Notes: generated by a model not told the origin, from the letters alone. A stretch of 5,636 nucleotides of DNA from Gammaproteobacteria bacterium (GCA_015494165.1 WGBS01000136.1:1-5636); one strand, 5' to 3'; shown: positions 1 to 5,619, counted from the first letter of the stretch. A program made the numbers and translations.

Positions 1-405
1 GCCACGGGCACGGACGCGCGGCGCGCCGCCATTCGCGCCGAGGTGGAGCGCTGCACGCGCCTGTGGGGCGCGGCCGGGCGTGCCGGGGAGGTGCTGGCCG
101 AGGCGCGGCCCTGGGTCGAGGTCGAGCACGTGATCCTCTGGAACAGCGAAGCCGACGAGGCCCGCACCGCCGCCGCCAAGGCCGAGGGGCGCGAGCGCCT
201 GTCGCGCATCCCGGGCGTGCGCCACGTGCGCACCGGCACCGCGATCGACGCCGACGCGCGCTACCGTCATTGCTGGCTGATCGGCTTCGCCTCGGCGGCG
301 GCGCGCGATCATTACCGCACGCACCCGGAGCACGTGGCCTATGCCGACGGCGTCTTCCGGCCGATCGCACCGGACCGCGTGCGGGTCGACTACGCGCTCG
401 ACTGA
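1..405 (+). CDS. Dabb-family (stress-responsive alpha/beta barrel) domain protein, 5' end outside window
   Basis: The frame is open from base 1 to the TGA at 403-405, so the start probably lies upstream; the first internal candidate is GTG at 43 (120 aa), with another GTG at 91. From about base 121 the protein matches the Dabb pattern: a first strand HVILW (127-141), a helix rich in Ala and Glu, IPGV at about 208-219, a strand CWLIGF, then the typical HPEHVAY segment (322-342) and a closing strand VRVDYALD. Dabb domains are ~95-residue ferredoxin-like folds that dimerise into a barrel; most bacterial members have no known substrate. The ~40 residues before the domain keep the same GC-rich third-position codon style, so they look coded, but I do not recognise them. 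They could be the end of a larger fused protein. The gene is followed by a 197-nt gap before purC, so co-transcription is uncertain. The domain call is fairly secure; the start and function are not. Confidence 0.7.
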   Translation, partial: ATGTDARRAAIRAEVERCTRLWGAAGRAGEVLAEARPWVEVEHVILWNSEADEARTAAAKAEGRERLSRIPGVRHVRTGTAIDADARYRHCWLIGFASAAARDHYRTHPEHVAYADGVFRPIAPDRVRVDYALD

Positions 406-420
406 CGTCGAGCGCGGGGC

Positions 421-503
421 GAGGAACGGGAGGCGAGAGACGAGCGGGATCAAACGGCCGCGCCCGCAGGGCGCACCACCCCTCGCCTCTCGCACCTTTC
501 CTC
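421..503 (+). other. Nested imperfect hairpin in the purC leader
   Basis: A purine-rich arm (421-448) is complementary to a pyrimidine-rich arm (479-503). Paired blocks are GAGGAA 421-426 with TTCCTC 498-503, GCGAGAG 433-439 with CTCTCGC 487-493, CGAG 441-444 with CTCG 482-485, and GGG 446-448 with CCC 479-481, separated by small bulges. The loop holds its own hairpin, GCGCCC (460-465) with GGGCGC (469-474) around a GCA loop. A competing pairing also exists: GAGACGAG 437-444 matches CTCGTCTC 503-510 perfectly over 8 bp, so the two folds are mutually exclusive. There is no U-run, so it is not a classic intrinsic terminator. It may be a 3'-end structure of the upstream gene, a leader element for purC, or a dispersed intergenic repeat. 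Confidence 0.5.
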
Positions 504-518
504 TCGTCTCCGTTGCCG

Positions 519-533
519 CGCCCTCCGAGGGCG
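519..533 (+). other. Small GC hairpin in the purC leader
   Basis: CGCCCT (519-524) pairs with AGGGCG (528-533) around a CCG loop, giving a 6-bp stem. It lies about 70 nt before the purC start and just downstream of the larger nested structure. No T-run follows. In DNA this GC-rich such a stem can occur by chance, so I attach no function to it. Confidence 0.3.
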
Positions 534-561
534 GGGCGTGGGCCGGCTGCCCGGGAAGCCG

Positions 562-578
562 CACGTGACGTGAACGTG
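562..578 (+). repeat. Three ACGTG repeats upstream of purC
   Basis: ACGTG occurs at 563-567, 568-572 and 574-578; the first copy is part of the palindrome CACGTG (562-567). The cluster ends 24 nt before the purC start codon. It does not resemble the E. coli PurR operator. It may be a binding site or chance; I see no clear -10/-35 pair nearby to help interpret it. Confidence 0.3.
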
Positions 579-591
579 GACTTGGACAAGC

Positions 592-598
592 GGGGGAG
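592..598 (+). promoter_or_regulatory. Ribosome-binding site of purC
   Basis: GGGGGAG lies 4 nt before the ATG at 603 and decides the start. The frame is open for more than 500 nt upstream, but only the ATG at 603 gives the normal PurC N-terminus shortly before GKVRDIY. Confidence 0.7.
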
Positions 599-602
599 CG
601 AG

Positions 603-1511
603 ATGAGCGAGGCTGCACCCGAGGTGCTGTACGAGAGCGGGCTCAGGAGCCTGCCGCTGGTGCACCGCGGCAAGGTGCGCGACATCTATGCCGTCGGCGA
701 CGAGGCGCTGCTCATCGTCACCACCGACCGCCTGTCGGCCTTCGACGTGGTGCTGCCCACGCCCATCCCCGGCAAGGGCCGGGTGCTGACGGCGCTGTCG
801 GAGTTCTGGTTCGAGCGCATGGCCGACCTCGTGCCGGGACACATCGCCGGCATTCCGCTGGAGGAGGCCGTGCCCGACGCAGCCGAGCGGGCGCGCGTCG
901 CAGGCCGCGCCATGGTGGTGCGGCGCCTGAAGCCGCTGCCGGTCGAGGCCATCGTGCGCGGCTACCTGATCGGCTCCGGCTGGAAGGACTACCAGCGCAC
1001 GGGCGCGGTGTGTGGCATCCGCCTGCCGGAGGGATTGCGCCTCGCCGACCGGCTGCCGGAACCCATCTACACCCCGTCGACCAAGGCCGCCGTCGGCGAG
1101 CACGACGAGAACATCGACTTCGAGCGCACCGTGGGGCTGCTGGGCCGCGAGCTCGCCGAGCGCGTGCGCGAGCTCAGCCTCGCGATCTACCGGCGCGCGG
1201 CGGCGTATGCGGCCGAGCGCGGGATCATCATCGCCGACACCAAGTTCGAGTTCGGCCTCGACGAGGACGGCACGCTCTACCTCATCGACGAGGTCCTCAC
1301 CCCGGACTCCTCGCGCTTCTGGCCCGCCGACGCCTGGCGGCCGGGCGAGAACCCGCCGAGCTTCGACAAGCAGTATGTGCGCGACTGGCTCGAGGCGAGC
1401 GGCTGGGACAAGCGCCCGCCGGGCCCGGAGCTGCCGGCGGAGGTCGTGCGCCGCACGGCCGAGAAGTACCGCGAGGCCTACCGGCGGCTGACCGGCCACG
1501 AGCTCGACTGA
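603..1511 (+). CDS. purC: Phosphoribosylaminoimidazole-succinocarboxamide synthase (SAICAR synthase)
   Basis: This cytoplasmic enzyme joins L-aspartate to CAIR using ATP to give SAICAR, a late step of de novo purine synthesis. The 302-aa product shows the family's landmarks in order: the ATP-site lysine segment GKVRDIY (23-29), TTDRLSAFDV (40-49), VEAIVRGYL with GSGWKDY (114-130), a TPSTKA-GEHDENI stretch (157-171), IIADTKFEFG (209-218), LIDEVLTPDSSRFWP (227-241) and a C-terminal SFDKQYVRDWL. The length and the C-terminal FDKQYVRDWL region fit the ~300-residue class (as in yeast Ade1) rather than the ~237-residue E. coli form. No key motif is missing and there is no frameshift. The next gene starts 5 nt after the stop, implying co-transcription. 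No purine riboswitch or PurR-like operator is visible in the leader, which instead has a nested hairpin. Identification is secure. Confidence 0.98.
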   Translation: MSEAAPEVLYESGLRSLPLVHRGKVRDIYAVGDEALLIVTTDRLSAFDVVLPTPIPGKGRVLTALSEFWFERMADLVPGHIAGIPLEEAVPDAAERARVAGRAMVVRRLKPLPVEAIVRGYLIGSGWKDYQRTGAVCGIRLPEGLRLADRLPEPIYTPSTKAAVGEHDENIDFERTVGLLGRELAERVRELSLAIYRRAAAYAAERGIIIADTKFEFGLDEDGTLYLIDEVLTPDSSRFWPADAWRPGENPPSFDKQYVRDWLEASGWDKRPPGPELPAEVVRRTAEKYREAYRRLTGHELD

Positions 1512-1516
1512 GCGCC

Positions 1517-2128
1517 ATGGACGATCCCGCCCTGCGGCGCCTGCTCGCGGGCTTTCGGGCCTTCCGCGCCCGCCACTGCGAGCGCGAGCCCGAGGCGTGG
1601 GAGCGCCTGGTGCGCGACGGGCAGCGCCCGGAGGTCCTGGTGATCGGCTGCAGCGACTCGCGCGTGGATCCGGCGCTGCTCCTGGACGCGCGCCCGGGCG
1701 AGCTCTTCGTGGTGCGCAACGTCGCGGCGCTGGTGCCGCCGCACGCCCCGGACGGTGCCGAGCACGGCACGGCGGCCGCCATCGAGTTCGCCGTGCGCGT
1801 GCTCGGCGTGCGCCACGCCATCGTGCTCGGCCACGGCCGCTGCGCCGGCATCGCCGCGGCGCGCCGGGGGGTGCCCGCGGGCTGCGGCGACTATCTGGCG
1901 CCCTGGACACGCATCGTCGCCGACGCCGTGGCGGGGCTCGAGGACGCCGCCGAGATGGAGCGTGCCGGCGTGCGGCGCTCGCTCGAGAACCTGCGCGGCT
2001 ATCCCTGGGTGCGCGAGGCCGAGGCGGCGGGCCGGCTCGCCCTCCACGGCTGGCGCTTCGACCTGGAGCACGGGCGGCTCGAGGGATACGATGAGGCGGC
2101 GGGCGCCTTCCGCCCGCTCGCCCCCTGA
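1517..2128 (+). CDS. Beta-class carbonic anhydrase
   Basis: Zinc enzyme that interconverts CO2 and bicarbonate plus a proton, probably cytoplasmic since no signal peptide or membrane segment is present. The 203-aa product has the beta-class active site: CSDSRVDP gives Cys45, Asp47 and Arg49 (the Asp/Arg dyad), and GHGRCAG gives His106 and Cys109, so the zinc ligands Cys-His-Cys and the gating Asp are all present. Between them lie ELFVVRNVA (62-70) and GTAAAIEFAV (84-93), both typical. The C-terminus, with GWRFDL and a closing FRPL, is the usual final strand region. Length is normal for the short bacterial type. The ATG at 1517 is 5 nt after the purC stop with no strong SD of its own, so coupling to purC translation is likely. 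Bicarbonate made here could serve purine synthesis upstream of PurC, or proton balance with the two antiporters downstream; this is inference. Confidence 0.95.
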   Translation: MDDPALRRLLAGFRAFRARHCEREPEAWERLVRDGQRPEVLVIGCSDSRVDPALLLDARPGELFVVRNVAALVPPHAPDGAEHGTAAAIEFAVRVLGVRHAIVLGHGRCAGIAAARRGVPAGCGDYLAPWTRIVADAVAGLEDAAEMERAGVRRSLENLRGYPWVREAEAAGRLALHGWRFDLEHGRLEGYDEAAGAFRPLAP

Positions 2129-2152
2129 GATCGCGGCCGGTGTCGGCGGCGG

Positions 2153-2170
2153 GCCGGGCGCGCGCCCGGC
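2153..2170 (+). other. Perfect 18-nt GC palindrome abutting the antiporter ribosome-binding site
   Basis: GCCGGGCGC (2153-2161) is followed directly by its exact reverse complement (2162-2170). As RNA it would form a 7-bp stem with a GCGC loop, and the SD sequence begins within 2 nt of its base. There is no T-run, so it is a poor terminator. It could shape access to the ribosome-binding site or mark an mRNA 3' end for the purC and carbonic anhydrase message. Confidence 0.45.
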
Positions 2171-2171
2171 G

Positions 2172-2178
2172 AAAGGAG
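2172..2178 (+). promoter_or_regulatory. Ribosome-binding site of the first antiporter
   Basis: AAAGGAG, with AGGAG 4 nt before the GTG at 2183, fixes this non-ATG start. In the same frame the preceding stop is the TGA of the carbonic anhydrase gene (2126-2128) and no better start lies between. Confidence 0.75.
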
Positions 2179-2182
2179 CGCC

Positions 2183-3397
2183 GTGGAGATCCACGAGTTC
2201 TTCTTCAACCTGATGGTGATGCTGCTCACCGCGCGCGTGCTCGCCGAGCTCGCGGTGCGCATGCACTCGCCCGCGGTCATCGGCGAGCTGCTCGCCGGCG
2301 TGCTGCTCGGGCCGAGCCTGCTTGGCTGGATCGAGCCGGTGGAGGCCATCCGCCTGCTGGCCGAGATCGGCATCATCCTGCTGCTCTTCGAGGTCGGGCT
2401 CGAGACCGACGTCATGCGCCTGGTGCGCACCGGCGCGCGCTCGATCGTGGTCGCCTTCGGCGGCTTCGTGCTGCCCTTCCTGCTCGGCTACGGCGTCGCG
2501 CGCTGGCTCTTCGGCCTCGACCTGCTGCCGAGCCTGTTCGTGGGCGGCACCCTTACGGCCACCAGCATCGGCATCACGGTGCGGGTGCTCACCGATCTCG
2601 GCCGCCACCGCGCCGAGGAGGGGCAGGTGGTGCTGGGGGCGGCCGTGCTCGACGACGTCCTCGGCGTGGTGCTGCTCGCGCTGCTCTACGAGTTCTCGCT
2701 CGGCGGCGGCGTCAGCCTCGCCAACGCCGGCAAGGTGCTGCTCTTCGTCGGCGCCTTCTTTGTGATCGCGCCCGTCGCCGCCAAGCTGATCGCGGTCGTC
2801 ATCCAGCGCTTCGAGGCGACGACGCAGATCCCGGGCCTGATCCCGACGGCCATCGTCTCGCTGGTGCTCTTCTTCGCGTGGCTCGCGCACGCGGTCGGCG
2901 CGCCCGAGCTGCTCGGCGGCTTTGCCGCGGGGCTCGCGCTGTCGCGGCGCTTCTTCCTGCCCTTCGGCATCGCCGTGCGCGCCGAGTCGGGCTTTTCCGA
3001 ACGCATCGAGCAGCAGATGCGTCCCATCGTGCACCTGTTCACGCCCATCTTCTTCGTCATGGTGGGGCTGTCGCTCAACCTGCGCGTGATCGACTGGGGC
3101 TCGCCCTTCATCTGGGCCTTCTCGCTCAGCCTGCTGGCGGTGGCCATCCTCGGCAAGATGGCGGCCGCCTTCGTCATCAGCGTGCCGCTGCCGGCGCGCT
3201 GGGCGGTGGGCATGGCCATGGTGCCGCGCGGGGAGGTGGGCCTCATCTTCGCCGAGCTCGGGCGCACCTCGGGCATCCTCGACGCCCGGCTCTACGCGGG
3301 CATGGTCATCGTCATCGCGCTCACGACCTTGTTGCCGCCCTTCGCGCTCAAGTGGTTCTACGGCAGCCGTTTCGCCCGCGGGCTCGTCTCCGCCTGA
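2183..3397 (+). CDS. CPA2-family cation/proton antiporter, Asp-Asp type (NapA/GerN-like), no RCK domain
   Basis: Inner-membrane antiporter of the Na_H_Exchanger family, expected to swap protons for Na+ (or K+). The 404-aa product is almost wholly hydrophobic, with about a dozen membrane segments and no soluble tail. Landmarks: VIGELLAGVLLGPSLLG (32-48), EIGIILLLFEVGLETD (61-76), the broken-helix segment TATSIGITV (125-133), AAVLDDVLG (153-161) with Asp157-Asp158 as the predicted ion/proton site, TPIFFVMVGLSLNL (287-300), Lys325 in ILGKMAAAF, where electrogenic relatives carry a conserved lysine, and PRGEVGLIFAELG (348-360). The Asp-Asp pair and that lysine are features of electrogenic antiporters such as NapA; electroneutral Kef-type relatives have other residues. 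Start is GTG with a good SD. The gene sits 54 nt after the carbonic anhydrase and 85 nt before a second, Kef-like antiporter, suggesting a joint role in pH and cation balance. The family is secure; ion choice is not readable from sequence. Confidence 0.93.
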   Translation: MEIHEFFFNLMVMLLTARVLAELAVRMHSPAVIGELLAGVLLGPSLLGWIEPVEAIRLLAEIGIILLLFEVGLETDVMRLVRTGARSIVVAFGGFVLPFLLGYGVARWLFGLDLLPSLFVGGTLTATSIGITVRVLTDLGRHRAEEGQVVLGAAVLDDVLGVVLLALLYEFSLGGGVSLANAGKVLLFVGAFFVIAPVAAKLIAVVIQRFEATTQIPGLIPTAIVSLVLFFAWLAHAVGAPELLGGFAAGLALSRRFFLPFGIAVRAESGFSERIEQQMRPIVHLFTPIFFVMVGLSLNLRVIDWGSPFIWAFSLSLLAVAILGKMAAAFVISVPLPARWAVGMAMVPRGEVGLIFAELGRTSGILDARLYAGMVIVIALTTLLPPFALKWFYGSRFARGLVSA

Positions 3398-3432
3398 GGC
3401 CCGGCGCCGCTTGAGAGGGACCGGCGCCGGCC
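3398..3432 (+). other. Strong GC stem-loop between the two antiporter genes
   Basis: CCGGCGCCG (3401-3409) pairs perfectly over 9 bp with CGGCGCCGG (3422-3430) across a 12-nt loop; with one bulged C (3400) the stem gains two more pairs (3398-3399 with 3431-3432), so it starts right after the stop codon. Each arm is also self-palindromic, so the same DNA presents two GGCGCC-centred palindromes 20 nt apart. No T-run follows, so a role as partial terminator or mRNA-end stabiliser is possible but unproven. Confidence 0.5.
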
Positions 3433-3450
3433 GCATCTGATGGGCTCTTG

Positions 3451-3466
3451 CCGCGCTGTGGCGCGG
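3451..3466 (+). other. Hairpin just upstream of the Kef-like gene's ribosome-binding site
   Basis: CCGCGC (3451-3456) pairs with GCGCGG (3461-3466) around a TGTG loop. It ends 5 nt before the SD. It may affect translation of the downstream gene, but six-base GC stems are common by chance here. Confidence 0.3.
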
Positions 3467-3471
3467 GCCGC

Positions 3472-3476
3472 GGAGG
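3472..3476 (+). promoter_or_regulatory. Ribosome-binding site of the Kef-like gene
   Basis: GGAGG followed by AAAGGG stands 6 nt before the GTG at 3483. This supports GTG as the start, giving the N-terminus MNGHVLAQLL, which runs straight into the first membrane helix as usual for the family. Confidence 0.75.
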
Positions 3477-3482
3477 AAAGGG

Positions 3483-5456
3483 GTGAACGGGCACGTGCTT
3501 GCGCAGCTCCTCGCGCTGCTCGGCACGGCGGTCGCCGTGCTGGCGGGCTTCCGCGCCCTGCGCCTGCCCGCGGTGCTCGGCTACCTGCTCGTCGGGCTGC
3601 TCGTCGGCCCCCACGGCCTGGGCTGGCTGCCCGACACCGAGCTCACCCGCACCCTGGCCGAGCTCGGGGTGGTCTTCCTGCTCTTCACGGTCGGGCTCGA
3701 GTTCTCGCTGCCGGAGCTGCTCGCCCAGAGCCGCGCCACGGCGGTGCTGGGGGCTCTCCAGATCCTGGTCACCGCCGCGCTCGGCGCCGCGGTGGCCGTC
3801 GCCTTCGGCCTGCCCTGGGGCGTCGCGGCCGTGCTCGGCGGCGCCGTCGCCATGTCCTCGACGGCCATCGTCGTGCGCCAGCTCGGCGAGCACCTCGAGC
3901 TCGGCACACGCCACGGCCGCGCGGCGGTGGCGGTGCTGCTGCTGCAGGACCTCGCGACGCTTCCCTTCCTGGTCCTCGCCTCGCGTCTCGGCGGGGCCGG
4001 CACGGCGGCGGGCGCCGATCTCGTGCAGGCGCTCGCGGTGGCGCCCCTCGTGGTGGCGGGGCTCTACCTGGGCGGGCGCTGGGTGGCGCAGCCCTTCCTC
4101 GCCTGGGTCGGCGGGCGCGGCTCGGGCGAGCTCTTCATGCTGGCCGCCATCCTCGTCGTCATCGCCGCGGCCGGTCTCGCCGGGCAGGCGGGCCTGAGCG
4201 CGCCGCTCGGGGCCTTCGTGGCCGGGATGGTGCTGGGCGAGACCGAGTTCCGCCACCAGGTCGAGGAGGACATCCGGCCCTTCCGCGACGTGCTCCTGGG
4301 GCTGTTCTTCGCCACCATCGGCATGCTGGTCGATCCGCGCGCGGTGCTGGCGCACGCCGGCCCCGTGCTGGCGCTCGCCGCGGCCCTCGTGGCCGGCAAG
4401 GGCCTGCTGGTGCTGCTGCTGGGCCGCCTGGTCGGGCAGGAGTGGGGTGTGGCGCTGCGCACGGGCCTGTGCCTGGCGCACGCCGGCGAGTTCGGCCTCT
4501 TGCTCGTCTCCCAGGTCATCGGCCGCGGCGCCCTCTCGCCCGCGGCGGGCCAGGTCCTGCTCGGCGGCATCGTCCTGAGCATGGCGGCCGCGCCCGTGCT
4601 GGTGCATTACAACGGCGTGCTCGCGCGCCGCCTCGGCTTCCTCGGCTATGCGCGCGCCCTGCGCGCGCGCGAGGAGGGCGTGGCCGCCGAGGCGCGGGGG
4701 CTCGAGGGGCACGTCGTGATCGCCGGCTACGGGCGCATCGGCCAGAACGTGGTGCGCCTGCTCGAGGAGGACGACATCCCCTGCCTCGCCCTCGACCTCG
4801 ACCCCGGGCGCGTGCGTGAGGCGCGCGAGGCCGGCGACCGCGTGGTCTACGGCGACGCCACCCGCGAGGGCATCCTGCGCGCGGCCGGAATCGCGCGCGC
4901 GCGCCTGCTCGTGGTGAGCTTCGCCGACGACGCCGCCGCCCTGCGCACCGTCGAGCACGCGCGCCGCCTGGCGCCGGAGATGCCCATCGTGGTGCGCACC
5001 CGCGACGACCGCCACCTCGAGGCGCTGCTCGCCGCCGGCGCCACGGAGGTCCTGCCCGAGGGGCTGGAGACCAGCCTCATGATCGGCGCCCAGGTGCTGC
5101 TGCTGCTCGGCGTGCCGGACTCCGAGGTCACGCGCCGCATCGCCGCCGTGCGGGCCGACGACTACCGCCTGCTGCGGCGCTTCTTCCACGGGCACGACGC
5201 GGACGAGCCGGGACGCGGGGCCTACCTCGCGCGTCTGCACGCGGTGCCGCTGCCGGCGCGCGCCTGGGCGGTGGGCCGCACCATCGAGGAGCTCGGCCTC
5301 GAGCGCCTCGGCGTGGAGCTGATCGCGGTGCGCCGCGGGGGGATCAAGGTGCCGGCACCCGCGCTCGACACGCGCCTGCGCGAGGGCGACGTCCTCATCC
5401 TCGGCGGCGAGCCCGAGGCCCTCGAGCGCGCCGAGTCCCGCATCCTCCAGGGCTGA
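3483..5456 (+). CDS. Kef-like CPA2 monovalent cation/proton antiporter with RCK_N (NAD-binding) and RCK_C domains
   Basis: Inner-membrane K+ (or Na+)/H+ antiporter with a cytoplasmic nucleotide-sensing tail. Residues 1 to ~378 form the Na_H_Exchanger domain: LGYLLVGLLVGPHGLGWL (32-49), ELGVVFLLFTVGLEFS (60-75), MSSTAIVVRQL (124-134), LLLQDLATLP (152-161) with the Gln155-Asp156 pair typical of Kef proteins, and HAGEFGLLL (333-341). The stretch HQVEEDIRP (258-266) aligns with the E. coli KefC regulatory loop HALESDIEP and keeps its Asp. Residues ~408-525 are a Rossmann RCK_N domain with GYGRIG (415-420), an acidic strand end LDLD (437-440) and GDAT (457-460). Residues ~583-655 look like an RCK_C (TrkA-C) domain, which E. 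coli KefB/KefC lack, so glutathione gating should not be assumed. No KefF/KefG-type partner gene is seen in the window. Length (657 aa) and motifs are intact. Sure of the family; less so of ion and ligand. Confidence 0.95.
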   Translation: MNGHVLAQLLALLGTAVAVLAGFRALRLPAVLGYLLVGLLVGPHGLGWLPDTELTRTLAELGVVFLLFTVGLEFSLPELLAQSRATAVLGALQILVTAALGAAVAVAFGLPWGVAAVLGGAVAMSSTAIVVRQLGEHLELGTRHGRAAVAVLLLQDLATLPFLVLASRLGGAGTAAGADLVQALAVAPLVVAGLYLGGRWVAQPFLAWVGGRGSGELFMLAAILVVIAAAGLAGQAGLSAPLGAFVAGMVLGETEFRHQVEEDIRPFRDVLLGLFFATIGMLVDPRAVLAHAGPVLALAAALVAGKGLLVLLLGRLVGQEWGVALRTGLCLAHAGEFGLLLVSQVIGRGALSPAAGQVLLGGIVLSMAAAPVLVHYNGVLARRLGFLGYARALRAREEGVAAEARGLEGHVVIAGYGRIGQNVVRLLEEDDIPCLALDLDPGRVREAREAGDRVVYGDATREGILRAAGIARARLLVVSFADDAAALRTVEHARRLAPEMPIVVRTRDDRHLEALLAAGATEVLPEGLETSLMIGAQVLLLLGVPDSEVTRRIAAVRADDYRLLRRFFHGHDADEPGRGAYLARLHAVPLPARAWAVGRTIEELGLERLGVELIAVRRGGIKVPAPALDTRLREGDVLILGGEPEALERAESRILQG

Positions 5457-5500
5457 GGCTCCGCGGCCCGCCCGCGCGCGCCTCGGGGCATCCTCGAGAT

Positions 5501-5550
5501 CAGTGATGACTTATGAGAGATATCACGACTATTTACTAGACCTTATCTTT
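5501..5550 (+). promoter_or_regulatory. AT-rich block, candidate promoter/operator region for a gene to the right
   Basis: By count this 50-nt block is 34% GC, whereas the 50 nt on each side are 80% GC. It contains an inverted repeat GTGAT (5503-5507) and ATCAC (5522-5526) separated by 14 nt. Promoter boxes are weak: TATCTT (5544-5549) keeps the key -10 bases but lacks a good -35; ATGACT (5506-5511, 4 of 6) with TATTTA (5530-5535) has an 18-nt spacer but a poor -10. A candidate start codon (ATG 5613) lies ~65 nt downstream, so a promoter is the simplest reading. A remnant of foreign DNA is the alternative. Confidence 0.4.
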
Positions 5551-5560
5551 GCGCGGGGCT

Positions 5561-5619
5561 ACGCTTGCGAGCGTCGGCAAGGGCCCGGCAGCGTGGGGCG
5601 CCGGGCAGGCTCATGAGCC
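5561..5619 (+). other. Cluster of small hairpins and a palindrome at the right edge, around a possible start codon
   Basis: Three structures follow one another: ACGCT (5561-5565) with AGCGT (5570-5574) around TGCG; GCCCGGC (5583-5589) with GCCGGGC (5600-5606), a perfect 7-bp stem with a 10-nt loop; and the 12-nt palindrome GGCTCATGAGCC (5608-5619). The palindrome contains ATG 5613, which opens a frame reading MSPRPPQR to the window edge, with only a weak SD-like GGGCAGG 3 nt before it. Eight codons are too few to call a gene. If it is one, these hairpins form its 5' leader. None has a T-run to act as a terminator for the Kef-like gene. Confidence 0.35.

Noticed and set aside
460..474. The GCGCCC-GCA-GGGCGC hairpin as an intrinsic terminator of the Dabb gene
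   Set aside because: The stem is perfect but is followed by ACCACCCCTC rather than a run of T, so a classic terminator cannot be supported.
63..602. In-frame extension of purC upstream of ATG 603
   Set aside because: The frame stays open only because of high GC. The extension overlaps the Dabb gene out of frame, is Arg/Gly-rich with no domain, and is not needed for a complete PurC; ATG 603 has its own SD.
1478..3526. Long open frame on the - strand (about 680 codons) across the carbonic anhydrase and first antiporter genes
   Set aside because: It is a shadow of the + strand genes in GC-rich DNA: its translation is rich in Arg, His, Glu and Gln with no domain pattern, while the + strand encodes clear families across the whole span.
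3348..5240. Long open frame on the - strand (630 codons) opposite the Kef-like gene
   Set aside because: Same reason: low-complexity Gln/His/Glu/Arg-rich composition, no recognisable motif, and full overlap with a well-supported + strand gene.
5457..5500. Intrinsic terminator directly after the Kef-like gene
   Set aside because: The sequence is GC-rich but gives no convincing stem followed by a T-run; transcription may end by Rho or further downstream.
5503..5526. GTGAT-N14-ATCAC as a CRP or FNR site
   Set aside because: CRP sites need about 6 nt and FNR sites 4 nt between half-sites; the 14-nt gap does not fit either.
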